Assembly: GCA_006384855.1 (NCBI GenBank) | Contig: VCJN01002469.1 | Coordinates: forward strand, 1 to 64,000 | Source of the DNA: Tetraselmis striata | Taxonomy: Eukaryota; Chlorophyta; Chlorodendrophyceae; Chlorodendrales; Chlorodendraceae | Direction of reading: 5' to 3' | DNA: 64,000 nucleotides | Shown here: one piece after another, positions 21,250-31,970 of the stretch | Position numbering within the stretch: the first letter of the stretch is position 1 | Layout: each line of letters begins with the position of its first letter | The notes under the pieces: generated by a model | Databases searched by the model: none | What the model saw: only the letters and a program-made list of their open reading frames with translations | What the model was told of the DNA's origin: nothing | Translations under genes and position numbers: made by a program

Positions 21250-22192
21250 TCTTCTACCAAACCTAAACAATATATGCTGTTGACAATAGCATCACCTAGC
21301 AGCAATCATCTCTTTCCCTTCATGCATCTGGCTATTCGTCGTACCCGATTCGCCTCCCCCGCCAACTCACACCCTTGCATACCATGCATGGCTACAACCG
21401 GGCGATGCAATCTCTATATCTGGACGCGCTACCCATCAATGGGTTGGGGGTCATTAATCTCACCCCACCATGGGCCGATGCATCCGAGTAGAAGTACTAC
21501 TAGAGCATGACCCGTTATGGCGCCCTTCTCGCCAGCGCCGGGGAATTGACCAACTATATATTCCGTGACGGCTGACGTATTGCAACGCCGCGGTGGGTTA
21601 AAACAGGAGTGGGGCGCATGGACTACGAGTCCCCTCTTACGATCCGGCCTAGTCTCACGACTAGCGCTAGCCCGACTGTGCAAGCTTTTCTGGAGTCTTT
21701 GTGCCAGATGCACAGCGGCCACCCACGCGTTGATATAAGCGTCGATTTGGGGGAGCCTGTCGCTGTGGCGCCGGCATCCTCCGGGGTACCAGTTCCAATT
21801 TGGCCTATCTGCTCAACATAGGTAGCCGCGCTGGTGCTTGGAGTTGCTCGAACCCCCAAGGGAACCCCGGTCACCACGACTCCATTAACCCCTACTTGAA
21901 GTATGGCTAAGAGCGCCACTTTTTGAGGATGGGTCTAGTAGCAGCTTTGCTGTGCCTTTGACGTATCCGACATACCTCGCTCTGGTCGGGTATTTGCTGT
22001 CGAAGGTTGTTGTCTCCGTCCACGGCCTTGTGCACGGAGACCTAAGCGCCTTCTTATGTTTGTGGACGACGGGTCAAAGGGCCAAAGAGTGTGGGAAGCT
22101 ACATACCATTGACTTCAGCTTCGCAAATGTGGATTGCATTCCGGCTTGGAGCTAGCTCCAGTATGCGCTCCCTTCTTTGGACTTCCCAGCTC
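21250..22192. other. unassigned sequence left of Gypsy copy 1
   Basis: Only short ORFs; a 98-codon minus-strand frame (21623-21919) has no recognised motif. The last four bases before 22193 (GCTC) are the target-site copy of the retrotransposon. Confidence 0.4.
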
Positions 22193-22712
22193 TGTGACAA
22201 TAATGGCATACTCTGTACGGGTACTGTATGATCGTAGCATCATTCATGTACGAGTACCTGCTGTATCGTATGTGTGCGCGCGTGTGTCACGCGCCACAAT
22301 ACGAGTACTGGTGGATGATGAATCATGAGACGAGTCCTACTGGTACCGGTACACTGTTCAATAGTAGTTACGGGATAATACGCATGTGCGTACCCGTAGC
22401 GGGCACAAGTATAATGTGCCTGCCTCTGGAACATCAGTTGTATACTTGTGTATAAACTGATGTGTCAACTACATGTGCGGAGGTCTCTAAGCGACGACCT
22501 CCTGTTCGACACTTCGAGGCACGACTCTTCACGGTGACGCGCTTAGCAGTGCGCGTGCCGCTTGGTGGTGGCTAGCTGTGAGCTAGCCATACGCATAAAT
22601 AGCGGCGGGTGGTGACAACGTTGTAACCATTGTTTCTTTCTCTCTGCTGCCTTCTTTGTGTTTACGACAGCCTTGTCTGCTTGACCTGCGTGAGGCACCC
22701 GAGACTGTCGCA
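22193..22712 (+). repeat. 5' LTR of Gypsy copy 1
   Basis: 520 bp starting TGTGACAATAATGG and ending GAGACTGTCGCA. Contains CATAAATAGCGGCGG at about 22593, a possible TATA-type promoter about 120 bp before the LTR end. Confidence 0.95.
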
Positions 22713-22713
22713 C

Positions 22714-22728
22714 TGGTTTCGGAGCGAC
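22714..22728 (+). promoter_or_regulatory. primer-binding site of Gypsy copy 1
   Basis: TGGTTTCGGAGCGAC starts one base after the 5' LTR. TGG pairs with the CCA end of a tRNA. The first 12 bases are identical in copy 2 (from 55044) and in the diverged relative (from 38244). I could not match a specific tRNA. Confidence 0.75.
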
Positions 22729-22791
22729 TGTTGCGCTCCTTATTCTAGCTTCCACTGCTTTATCTGAGATAACTCGACTGAACAGTTCGAC

Positions 22792-23854
22792 ATGTCCGAG
22801 TCGATGAATTCTGCTGGCAAGAGCCGAGAGCTGCTGCTCAACGAGGAAAGTTCTGTCGACCTGTCGACTACTGAGGTTTGTGCTGCCGTAGTGGTCACGT
22901 ATGGTAAAGGTCACTCTGTCGAACGTCAAGTGATCTTAACGACTGAGCCAAATGCTAGATCGACTCTTTTCATACCAGTCGGAAAGTCGACAGCATCTGA
23001 CATTACTGTGCGCGGCACGGCTGTGCGGAAACTCCGCGAGGAAACTTGTCTGCTTGTCTCTGAGGACGACTTAGAACTGTTTGACGTTCTCATCATAGAT
23101 GGCATGAAATGTTTCTTATATGCATCTAGGCTATCATCCAGAAAGATATTCAGTGAGATGCGCACGCCTGAAATGCGCACGCCTGAAATGAGCACGCCAG
23201 GAAGGTCGCACGCTCTAGTCATATATCGCACCTAGCTGCACCAGTAGCTGCTGTACTGGACTGCCGGAGCAGCTCGATACAGTGGGACTAAAGTCGACGA
23301 CTACTGCCGGACTTGCACATGCTGATCAACGACCTGCTGTGACTGCGACCTGGGAGCTCGTCGTATAGCCGTTCATGTTTCGGCTCAAGTACAAGATCCT
23401 GAACGAGAAGCTTGCATCATCTATAGCAGCATTTGCATATGCATCTGCATCTATAGTATGATCTGCACCTGCATCTGCATCTATAGTAGCATTTGCACCT
23501 GCATTTGCATCTATAGTAGCATCTGCACCTGCATTTGCATCTATAGTTTGCATGCAGGTAAGTTTGTTACTACAGATGACAGCAGGACGTGCTGATGGAG
23601 TGCCGGTAACTTCCGCTGAGTACGCGTCAAGAATATGTCGACATACCGGCGATATCTCGACAAGAGATAAGCAACGAGTCGACACGCTGTTCGACGACCT
23701 TTGCTATGGTGTTTTAGTGGCGCCCGTTCTCTCGGTAAGTCGCCTCGGCACAAAACTGAATGAGCCAGAGAAGTATGCTAAGCACATGGCTGCTAAAACA
23801 TGCTTTAAGTGTGGTGAGGCTCACCTTCTGAAAGACTGCCCTAAGATGAAATAG
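22792..23854 (+). pseudogene. gag: gag of Gypsy copy 1, internally replaced
   Basis: The first 444 bp (22792-23235) match copy 2 gag until a frame break; a 15-bp unit encoding MRTPE is locally multiplied at 23159-23200. Residual gag sequence reappears at 23255-23316 (matches 56037-56097), then ~440 bp of unrelated sequence replaces the rest of the capsid region. The last ~90 bp (from 23762) again match copy 2 and encode the zinc knuckle CFKCGEAHLLKDC and the same final Lys codon and TAG. The two halves are in different frames, so no full-length Gag can be made from this copy. Confidence 0.85.
23418..23556. repeat. 30-bp tandem repeat inside the gag insertion
   Basis: catctatag recurs exactly every 30 bp at 23418, 23448, 23478, 23508 and 23538, within a catctatagtagcatttgca... 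unit. It is absent from copy 2. The plus frame has stops; the minus frame reads a TIDANAGADA-like decapeptide, probably by chance. Confidence 0.85.
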
Positions 23855-26800
23855 GGGTGCCCTTATTCTGCTGCTGACAGCTCAGTAGATAGGGATGTAA
23901 GTGATGTTTGTGTTACATCATGCTGTCCAGTAACTGTCGAGTCGCATGACTGCGAAGTTACTGTTGCCGATATGTCATTGGCACCTGAGGTATCCGCATT
24001 ACTGTCTAATGCACGTCTGAATGACGATATACCTGTGACGAGTACATGTTCGAGTGACGATGTCGTCATCTCTGAGAGTAGTAACGACTATGTTGAGTCG
24101 CCTACTGATGAGAACTCGAATAGTGTACGCGAGTCTGGTACGACTTTGCCAGTAGCCTGTGTAACGGGTGCTCGGAAAGTTTCGACTCATCGTCGCGTAA
24201 AGGCTCTGAGGCGTCGAATGCCTAGAAAGACTACAGTCAGTGCCGAGTGGCGGCTGGTCGATAGAGTCTTCGATCCCTTACATGAGATGTTCCAGTTTAC
24301 GCTGGAGGGCTGTGCGGATAATGAGGGTCTGAATACCCATCGAAACTTGCCGTTCTGTTCAGAACAAGATTCGATATTATCGCGCGACTTGTCGAATGAA
24401 CGTGTGTTTATTCACCCTCCATGGCATATGACTGAGTCTATTGCGAGGCATTTTGAGCAATGCCGCAGTAGGGCTAAAGAACATACTGTAGGAGTGTTTG
24501 TATTGCCTGCATTTGATAGATTCAGTGCTTTGACAAAGCATTGGAAACTATTGCAGCAATACCCGGCAAAGACACCTTTGTTCACCAGGTGGTCTGATAA
24601 AAATGCCACAGTCCAGGAAAATGTTAGACCGCCAAAGTACGGGGTTAACATTTGGTTAGTTGATGCTAACTGTGCTTTTCCTGATGACTTTGTACCTAAA
24701 ACTGTCACAAGTCCAAATGTGAGTTTTAACGTGGACTCTGCAAAAGTTGCGGATTCTAGCGTTGGTATTGGTGAACGTGCATCTGAGTCTATAAATGAGT
24801 GTGATGCTGTCAATGTGACTGATCCATCATTTTGGAGTATGCAAAGGCAAAGTTTGCCTCAGATTGCTTCTTTGACTCGTTGGGATGACCCCAGGCCATT
24901 GTTGAAAGTCAATGTGACAATTAACGATGACGCCGTTGTGGATGCACTGGTTGATAATGCGGCATCTTTAGATTTTATATCTGAGGACTTTGTGCGCAGA
25001 AACAACTTGCAGATACAAAAGTTGAAAGCCAGAACACCTGTCCGTTTGGCTAATGGTCAACGTGTCTCATGTTGCCATACAACTGTTGTGTCTCTGTCTG
25101 TTGGAGGACATGTATTTGAGAATCGAGTATTTTATATACTGCGTGAGCTCAAAGTCTCCGACATTGTATTGGGTTTAACTTGGCTTGATGAAGCGCAAGT
25201 TACCATTAAGTATGGTACGGAACGTATCATGACTCTAATGGATGGAACCCATGTACCTGTTGTAATAGTGGGTCGTACTCCTGCATGTAGCATGATTACT
25301 TCCACTAGGGTACAAAAGTTGATGCGCAAAACTGCTCGTGCGTCTAAGCATAATTCTTTGGCTGAATTCTATGTCGTTGAAATGTCGGTTATAAAGGATG
25401 ATCCTGACCTGCATTTAGACAATGCTATGACACCAGAGCAAAAGGATTCTATTCGTCATTTGTTGTATGACGAGTTTCCTGAAATTTTGCGTCCAGTCAA
25501 CAGGCCGCCTGTTCATCGGCCATGGGATCACAAAATTGAGTTAACTGGCAAAATGAAACGCCAAAGACTTAATCGTTTGTCTCCCGCTGAACGTGCTGAA
25601 TTGGATCGCCAACTCAAAGATGCGATTGCCGCTGGACTTGTTCGTCCTAGTCAATCTGAGTTTGGTTCGCCTATTCTTTTTGTTAAGAAGGCAGATGGAT
25701 CCCTTCGGTTGTGTGTCGATTTTCGTGGGCTGAACGAGGTCACTCGAAAGGATATGTATCCTTTGCCGCGAATTGATGAAACGTTGGATTCTCTCCGCAA
25801 TGCCCGTTGCTATACCCATCTGGACTTAGCATCAGGTTATTGGCAGGTTGCCATTGCAGAGGAGGACATCCACAAGACAGCGTTTCAGACACCTGATGGT
25901 CTATGGGAGTGGACTGCAATGCCATTTGGTTTGTGCAATGCCCCAGCCACTTTCCAGCGCATGATGAATGACATCTTGAGACCATTTTTGCGTGACTTTG
26001 TGGTGGTGTATCTGGATGATATATGTATATATTCAGATAATTATGATGACCACATAAAGCACCTTCGTTTAGTTTTTGAGAAACTGAATGAATATAATCT
26101 GAGGTTGCAATTAAAGAAATGTTTCTTTGGCATGCAATCTATGGATTATTTGGGGTATACCGTCGCTGATGGTAAATTGTCTGTTTCAGAGGCCAAAGTG
26201 GCTGCAGTTAGGGATTGGCCTGTCCCTAAAACTCAGAGTGAAGTCAGAAGTTTTGTACAATTCTGCAATTTCTACTCTAAGTTTATTCATCATTTCAGTG
26301 ATTTAACTGCACCATTGACTGACTTATTGCGTAAGTCTAAACCAGTTCATGTTGACTGGTCACCGGCGTGTCAGGAAGCCTTTGAGACCCTTCGTCTGCG
26401 ACTGATTTCCGCTCCGTGTCTTTCCATTCCTTCCATGGGGGCGGATGCGACGTTCACCGTAGCGACAGATGCGTCCAACGTAGGGCTTGCTGCAGTACTA
26501 CTGCAGGACCAAGGAGGAGGTCCTCAACCAGTGAGTTACTGGGCGCGAAAGCTGAATGCAGCTGAGCGTGGTAATACCTACAGTGCTTATGATTTGGAAG
26601 CTTTGGCTGTCTGTGAATCAATTAAGCACTGGCGTTGTTACCTTGAAGGGTGCTGTCGATTCCTTGTTGTCTCAGATCATGACACCCTGCGTCATCTGCT
26701 CAGGCAACCGGCAGAAAGGTTGAACCGGCGACAAGTGCGCTATGTACGCGACTTGCAGCCGTTTGTTGGGTCCATATCTCTTGCACACCGAAAGGGCAAG

Positions 26801-28480
26801 TGGAATGAAGCCGATCCGCTGTCGCGTAGACCGGATTTTAAGCCGATTGGTTTCGGTGGCTTATATTGGACCGGGGATGTGCCGGACGCGGCTGAATCAC
26901 TCGTGAGTGAACATCGCCCATGTACTGCGGTATTGTCGGCTGTAAGTGCGTCGTCACTTAGCCTTGATGACAATATTCTCCACCTTATTAAGGCTGGATA
27001 TGCAGAGGACGCGTTCTACTCCTTATGGGGGGGGTGGAAGCAGTCCGGTCATGTGGTAGAGCACGATGGTTATTTTTGGAGACATGGACGTCTTTGCATA
27101 CCAACCAATCGTGACATCATCAAAAAGATATTGTATGAGCTACATGATTCTGTTGGTCACCGTGCTTATGCAAGCACCTTGGCACGTGCCTTGGACCGTT
27201 TTTGGTGGACACGCATACGACATGACGTGAAAACCTATTGTGAACAATGTTCGGTGTGCCGGCGTGTTCGTGCACGTCCGCAGCCACCTGCACCAACACA
27301 GCCCTTACCAGTACCGCCACGTCCATGGCATACGGTTGGTTTGGATTTTATAACCGAGTTACCTGAGAGTAATGGTTATAATACTATGTTGGTTGTGTGT
27401 TGCCATCTGTCCCGGCAAGCACATTTTATTCCAACCACAGTCAACGTGACTGGTGGACAGGCAGCTGAATTATTTCTGAAGGAAGTATTCAGGCTGCATG
27501 GAATACCTCGTGTGATCGTCTCTGATAGAGATCCACGGTTCCTGTCTGCATTCTGGCAAACTCTGTGGCGGAGACTTGGCACTAAATTGAACATGTCTAG
27601 TGGCCAACATCCTGAAACAGATGGTTTGACCGAACGCATTAATGCCATAGTCACTGAGTTGGCTCGTGCGTTTTGTTGTTTCGATGGTTCAAACTGGGTA
27701 GACCAGTTACCATTGATGGAATTTGCGTATAATTCCAACAAAGCACTTGGCATTGAGCATGCACCATTTGAGGTTATGTATGGTTTCAATCCTGAAACGC
27801 CTCCGGATGTATTGTTTGGTATGAGACCAACAATAGCATTCTCTCGTGATGCTCAGCAACGTATCCAAGATATGAAGGAGATTCACGAGTTGGTTCGGTC
27901 AGTGTTGGCTGTCCATAAAGATGAATTGACTGTTCGACCTAGTGTTAGGCAACAGCGCAATCCTCCTATCTTCAATGTTGGAGATAGAGTATCTGTGGAT
28001 ACCCGCCTGCTTAAGGTCAAAGGTCAGCCTTGCAAAAAGCTGATGGACAAGCAGCTTGGCCCATTTTCTATTGTAGAGAAAATTGGCGGTCATAGTTATC
28101 GACTGAAATTACCTGCTGGTGTTAAGTTGCACCCAGTATTTCATGTTAATAACTTGAGACCCTGTCCCACTGCGCCGTTGCGCCCGCAAGTACCTCTTGT
28201 TGTTGGTTCCGGTGACGACTCTGATGATGAGTATGAGATTGACAAGATTACCAGCGTTAAAATCGGTTCCATGCCCGGTTTACGTGGTACTCAGTTGCAA
28301 TTTCTTGTTCACTTTGCGGATGAGTCTATTGCCCCTGTTTGGCATCGTTTGTTTGATGTTAAAAGGACAATAGCATTGCAGGATTTTATGGCTACTCCCA
28401 AATGGTTGGACTTTGTAAAGTCACCTGAATTTGTGGAGCATATGCATAAATACCCGGCACGTGTGCCGACTGCAAATTAA
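23855..28480 (+). CDS. pol: Pol polyprotein of Gypsy copy 1 (first ATG 23972, 1502 aa; frame opens after the gag TAG)
   Basis: The frame is open from the codon after the gag TAG (23852-23854) to the TAA at 28478-28480 with no break. Counted from the ATG at 23972: protease near residues 315-410 with VDNAAS at the active site; reverse transcriptase ~560-740 with the LDLASGYWQ and YLDDI motifs (Asp pair near 680); RNase H from ~828 (TVATDAS, then a SDHDTL block); integrase with the zinc module H-x-H ... CEQCSVCRR (~1055-1095) and catalytic D (GLDFI), D (VSDRDPRF), E (TDGLTERIN); a GPY/F-like segment (HPVFHVNNLRP); and a C-terminal chromodomain-like fold (EIDKITSVKI ... LVHFADESIAPVWHRLFDV). Length is typical of Ty3/Gypsy pol. 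An eight-G run (27026-27033) encodes the Gly before WKQ. Because pol lacks its own promoter and follows gag in frame, UAG readthrough is the likely route of expression; initiation at 23972 is the alternative. Confidence 0.95.
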   Translation, partial: GCPYSAADSSVDRDVSDVCVTSCCPVTVESHDCEVTVADMSLAPEVSALLSNARLNDDIPVTSTCSSDDVVISESSNDYVESPTDENSNSVRESGTTLPVACVTGARKVSTHRRVKALRRRMPRKTTVSAEWRLVDRVFDPLHEMFQFTLEGCADNEGLNTHRNLPFCSEQDSILSRDLSNERVFIHPPWHMTESIARHFEQCRSRAKEHTVGVFVLPAFDRFSALTKHWKLLQQYPAKTPLFTRWSDKNATVQENVRPPKYGVNIWLVDANCAFPDDFVPKTVTSPNVSFNVDSAKVADSSVGIGERASESINECDAVNVTDPSFWSMQRQSLPQIASLTRWDDPRPLLKVNVTINDDAVVDALVDNAASLDFISEDFVRRNNLQIQKLKARTPVRLANGQRVSCCHTTVVSLSVGGHVFENRVFYILRELKVSDIVLGLTWLDEAQVTIKYGTERIMTLMDGTHVPVVIVGRTPACSMITSTRVQKLMRKTARASKHNSLAEFYVVEMSVIKDDPDLHLDNAMTPEQKDSIRHLLYDEFPEILRPVNRPPVHRPWDHKIELTGKMKRQRLNRLSPAERAELDRQLKDAIAAGLVRPSQSEFGSPILFVKKADGSLRLCVDFRGLNEVTRKDMYPLPRIDETLDSLRNARCYTHLDLASGYWQVAIAEEDIHKTAFQTPDGLWEWTAMPFGLCNAPATFQRMMNDILRPFLRDFVVVYLDDICIYSDNYDDHIKHLRLVFEKLNEYNLRLQLKKCFFGMQSMDYLGYTVADGKLSVSEAKVAAVRDWPVPKTQSEVRSFVQFCNFYSKFIHHFSDLTAPLTDLLRKSKPVHVDWSPACQEAFETLRLRLISAPCLSIPSMGADATFTVATDASNVGLAAVLLQDQGGGPQPVSYWARKLNAAERGNTYSAYDLEALAVCESIKHWRCYLEGCCRFLVVSDHDTLRHLLRQPAERLNRRQVRYVRDLQPFVGSISLAHRKGKWNEADPLSRRPDFKPIGFGGLYWTGDVPDAAESLVSEHRPCTAVLSAVSASSLSLDDNILHLIKAGYAEDAFYSLWGGWKQSGHVVEHDGYFWRHGRLCIPTNRDIIKKILYELHDSVGHRAYASTLARALDRFWWTRIRHDVKTYCEQCSVCRRVRARPQPPAPTQPLPVPPRPWHTVGLDFITELPESNGYNTMLVVCCHLSRQAHFIPTTVNVTGGQAAELFLKEVFRLHGIPRVIVSDRDPRFLSAFWQTLWRRLGTKLNMSSGQHPETDGLTERINAIVTELARAFCCFDGSNWVDQLPLMEFAYNSNKALGIEHAPFEVMYGFNPETPPDVLFGMRPTIAFSRDAQQRIQDMKEIHELVRSVLAVHKDELTVRPSVRQQRNPPIFNVGDRVSVDTRLLKVKGQPCKKLMDKQLGPFSIVEKIGGHSYRLKLPAGVKLHPVFHVNNLRPCPTAPLRPQVPLVVGSGDDSDDEYEIDKITSVKIGSMPGLRGTQLQFLVHFADESIAPVWHRLFDVKRTIALQDFMATPKWLDFVKSPEFVEHMHKYPARVPTAN

Positions 28481-28512
28481 ACTGCCTGTGGAATGCTATT
28501 TCACACTGTTGT

Positions 28513-28531
28513 CAAGGGGGGAGAGATGTAG
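28513..28531 (+). promoter_or_regulatory. polypurine tract of Gypsy copy 1
   Basis: AAGGGGGGAGAGATGTAG sits directly before the 3' LTR; copy 2 has the same sequence before 61553. This is the expected plus-strand primer site. Confidence 0.8.
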
Positions 28532-29051
28532 TGTGACAATAATGGCATACTCTGTACGGGTACTGTATGATCGTAGCATCATTCATGTACGAGTACCTGC
28601 TGTATCGTATGTGTGCGCGCGTGTGTCACGCGCCACAATACGAGTACTGGTGGATGATGAATCATGAGACGAGTCCTACTGGTACCGGTACACTGTTCAG
28701 TAGTAGTTACGGGATAATACGCATGTGCGTACCCGTAGCGGGCACAAGTATAATGTGCCTGCCTCTGGAACATCAGTTGTATACTTGTGTATAAACTGAT
28801 GTGTCAACTACATGTGCGGAGGTCTCTAAGCGACGACCTCCTGTTCGACACTTCGAGGCACGACTCTTCACGGTGACGCGCTTAGCAGTGCGCGTGCCGC
28901 TTGGTGGTGGCTAGCTGTGAGCTAGCCATACGCATAAATAGCGGCGGGTGGTGACAACGTTGTAACCATTGTTTCTTTCTCTCTGCTGCCTTCTTTGTGT
29001 TTACGACAGCCTTGTCTGCTTGACCTGCGTGCGGCACCCGAGACTGTCGCA
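28532..29051 (+). repeat. 3' LTR of Gypsy copy 1
   Basis: 520 bp, two differences from the 5' LTR (one in the gttca-a/g-tagtag block, one in gtg-a/c-ggcacc). Followed by GCTC. Confidence 0.95.
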
Positions 29052-29265
29052 GCTCCGCTGATTGTGGAGTCCTCTTTGGGCACAAAAACGCTCGCCACCC
29101 GGCACCCTAGCGTCTTGTACATGCAAGTTTACTTTCAGCCTGCGAACGGGAGCGGCCTCTTGACGACTTTATGCGCCACTACGCTGCTGCCTTGCAACGC
29201 TCTACCCGACTTGGACAGCAATTGGCTCCTCATGTCTATGACTCCCGGCGGCTTGGCTTTTCGAC

Positions 29266-30412
29266 CTAAGCCCCTAAGCTCCGTGGTGCTGACCAAGCGC
29301 CTGCAAAAATACCTACAATCTCTATCTCTCGCTCCGGCGCGGAGAGACTTGCCACAGCCTGCGCCGTGGGGCGGCTCAGCTTGCCCACCACAATGGGCTC
29401 TTTCTCCGGAGGAAATCGCCGAGCAGTGGCTGTGGTGCTCTCCTGAAACGGTGCGCCTTTACTTGCACCCTGTCCGCCACGTGGCTCGTCTTCGTGGCTC
29501 GGCCTGCTCACACGATACGTTGTCACATTCCCATGCTCGATCCCGCGCCTGTCACCGTTGACCTTAGGCCGTGGCATGCTAAACTTGCGCACTTTTAGTA
29601 GGTCCATCGGCTGTGAGGTCCAGCCCTTCGGCCGGTCGGGCAGCATGAGCAAGCAGTCTCCCTGCCTCTGCTTCACCTTCCGGAGGACCCGCTCGATCTC
29701 CTTGTACGGCCCGTCGACGAGGGTTGCTCGGCGGCACGAACGCCCGCCACTTCCGGATGAAGCCGTCCACGCGAGATGTGCATGGGCACAGACAAGAACA
29801 GCTTCGTCCTCGCGCTCTCCGCATCCGCGAGCGCATCAAGGACGTTGTCCTCCTTCTGCATATACAAACCCTGGGCGCCCAAATAACTCGGACATCTAGG
29901 TATGCATCCGCGCACAAGCGCCATATGCGCTGGATGTATTCCATCTCCGCTTGGATGTTTGCACACATGCTCCAAACGTTGTGGTGCACCATGACGCTGA
30001 CGCACACCATGATCATGAAGATCCCTCGCTGTCCCTAGCACCTCCGCCTGCACCTGCACTGCCGACGCACACGATGCCCCTTGCCCGCTTCTACAAAATC
30101 TGCCACCTTTGTACTTCTTGAAAACGGCGCTATCTTGCCGCATCCCTCTTCGCCCCGCTCCGGCTGCTATTGGTTGGCGCGGTACTCCCTGGTGCTCCAT
30201 CCTCTCTGGGGCTCCGTCCGCGCCTTCATAATTGTGCTGGCCGCGGGAGCTCGTTGGCCCAATGACCCCACCACTTGCTCGTGCTGCTCAGGCACACTTA
30301 TCTCACGGGCCGCTTGGCTGACCTCCACCACCCACTCCTTGCTGATGTCGCCGCGAACCCTCAGCATGCCTAGCAGCTCCTTCCTCTTGTCAGCAAAATA
30401 AGCTGCCGGCAT
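29266..30412 (-). pseudogene. degenerate retroelement coding region, DIRS-like RNase H-distal part suspected
   Basis: Minus-strand coding-like blocks run in changing frames: KRKELLGMLRVRGDISKEWV (30390-30330), then GLYMQKEDNVLDALADAESA (about 29860-29810), VDGFIRKWRAFVPPSNP (about 29765) and KQRQGDCLLMLPDRPKGWTS (29676 downward). The order 'NVL-DAL', then 'F-PP', then 'LL-LP--P--W' is that of the region after RNase H in DIRS-type and some other retroelements. At least three frame changes show it is dead. Assignment is tentative. Confidence 0.35.
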
Positions 30413-30429
30413 ACTGTATATATAATACT

Positions 30430-31160
30430 ATTGAGGCCTCTTGCTCGCCCTCTTGGGCTTCCTGATATATTCTTGTCTTTTCCCTTGGGGTGCCCCACCA
30501 TATGATTGGTGATGTGCGCTCAAGCCCAAGCGTACTAGCATGACACGGTCTATGTCCACTGAGACTATTCTTCCAACTCCTCCACCGGTTCGTACGCTTT
30601 TATAGCCGCTGGCCGTTCTGCCACTAACGAGCACACTGCGCCACTAGGAATATGGTCATGGTTATGGACAACAACCCTATATATTGCTGATTACCTTGCA
30701 GCCCTAATTCTGGTGTTGCTAGTGCTATACCGTCCAGATGCATATCTAGAGGGCGTCATTGGTACACCCTGCGTCTCTCTCGAGGCATCTGGCATATTGC
30801 ATCCCCCATCTCGCTGATGTTTTGGGTATTTACCATGTTCAGGTCGGCGGCTGTCCTCCATCCACCACCGACTATTTGGAACGCCAACACCATATACTAT
30901 ACATCCGAAATAACTCCCTTGATGCATGTATGTTTATACTATTTCCTATCAATCGAATCCTCTTACAACTCCATGGGTCCTAAGCATACTAGCTACGCGG
31001 GTGCTCGCGTCTCGCTTCCACTGATATGGTCTGCTTCGGAATGGTTGCTAGCATTTTAAAATCTCAACCTCCTCGGCTTTGACGGCCTTCAAACTTTCCA
31101 GGATCCAGCAATCTACTCGGACCTTTCGGCTACTACGCCTGGCGCTCCGCTTAAAACTCC
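30430..31160. other. no feature recognised
   Basis: Short ORFs on both strands, no domain and no clear repeat. Confidence 0.4.
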
Positions 31161-31164
31161 GGCC

Positions 31165-31950
31165 TAGGCTTTGCTGTGCCGTGGCAAGAGCTCTCGCGCT
31201 CTATTTAAGCTTGACAAGCTAGTCAGCTTAGGTGTGTATGTCACATAAATTCTCAGCCGCTTGGGCCTTTTCTCCCGGTTGGCTGTAAGGGAACTCGGTA
31301 GTCCGACCGTTAGTCCTATTTGACTTGGTTCCTCGGGTGACTTCTATGACTTTCCTAGGCTCATCGTCCTCTTACGACGCTTTGGATCCCATGCATGGGG
31401 GTTCGCTCAGGACCTTGGTTCAGGGCACTGCTTGTGCCGTGGTAGAGCGCTTCCGCTCTAATTCCGCCTGGCAGACTAGCTAGCTTAGTTGCACATGGCT
31501 CATACTTTCTCAGGCTGCCTCGCCTATCTCTACCGGTTGGCTCCTCTTGAATTAAAGCAATAGTCTAGTCAATAGTCTAGCAATAATTCTACTTGCTCCT
31601 ACTTTTTCTTTTGTGCTATGTGACCTACTAAGGTCCTTACTTCTTGGTGCACTTTGTCTTTCCTACATTGACATGTTGGCTTGCTAGGCCTGGCGCCGGT
31701 CCGCTTAGGACCTTGTGTAAGAGCATTGCTTGTGCCGCGGTAGGAACTCATGCGCTTGGTTTCCGCCTAGCAAACTGTCCAGCTCACGTGTACATGAAAC
31801 CTACTTTGATAGGTTGGGTCGTCTATCTCTTCCAGTAGGCTACCGCCCGTGAATTACAGTAGTCTAGCCGTTAAGTTTTTCCGCCTTGGTATTTCCGGTG
31901 ACTTCCGGGACTTTCTTAGGCTTAGCGTCCTCCTTACGGCTTTGCGTAGG
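31165..31950. repeat. three diverged tandem units of ~260-300 bp
   Basis: Units start near 31165, 31425 and 31726 with ctgcttgtgccgtggtagag-like sequence, then ttccgcctggcagactagc, then ctctaccggttggct-like sequence. A second shared block, ggtgacttc--ggactttc-taggct-a-cgtcctc, occurs at about 31335 and 31895. A related block (ttgtgctatgtgacctactaaggtccttact) at 31610 recurs right after the LINE tail at 33655-33695, which suggests the LINE inserted into this repeat. Confidence 0.65.
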
Positions 31951-31970
31951 TGACGAGATTGGTGCTTTAG

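Larger units (their letters stand above)
22193..29051 (+). mobile_element. Ty3/Gypsy LTR retrotransposon, copy 1 (6.86 kb)
   Basis: LTRs of 520 bp at 22193-22712 and 28532-29051 (TGTGAC...GTCGCA) differ at only two positions by my comparison, so insertion was recent. Flanks are GCTC at 22189-22192 and 29052-29055 (5 bp if the shared A is counted). A primer-binding site follows the 5' LTR and a purine tract precedes the 3' LTR. Gag is wrecked; pol is one intact frame with protease, RT, RNase H, integrase and a chromodomain-like end, in Ty3/Gypsy (chromovirus-like) order. Confidence 0.97.
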
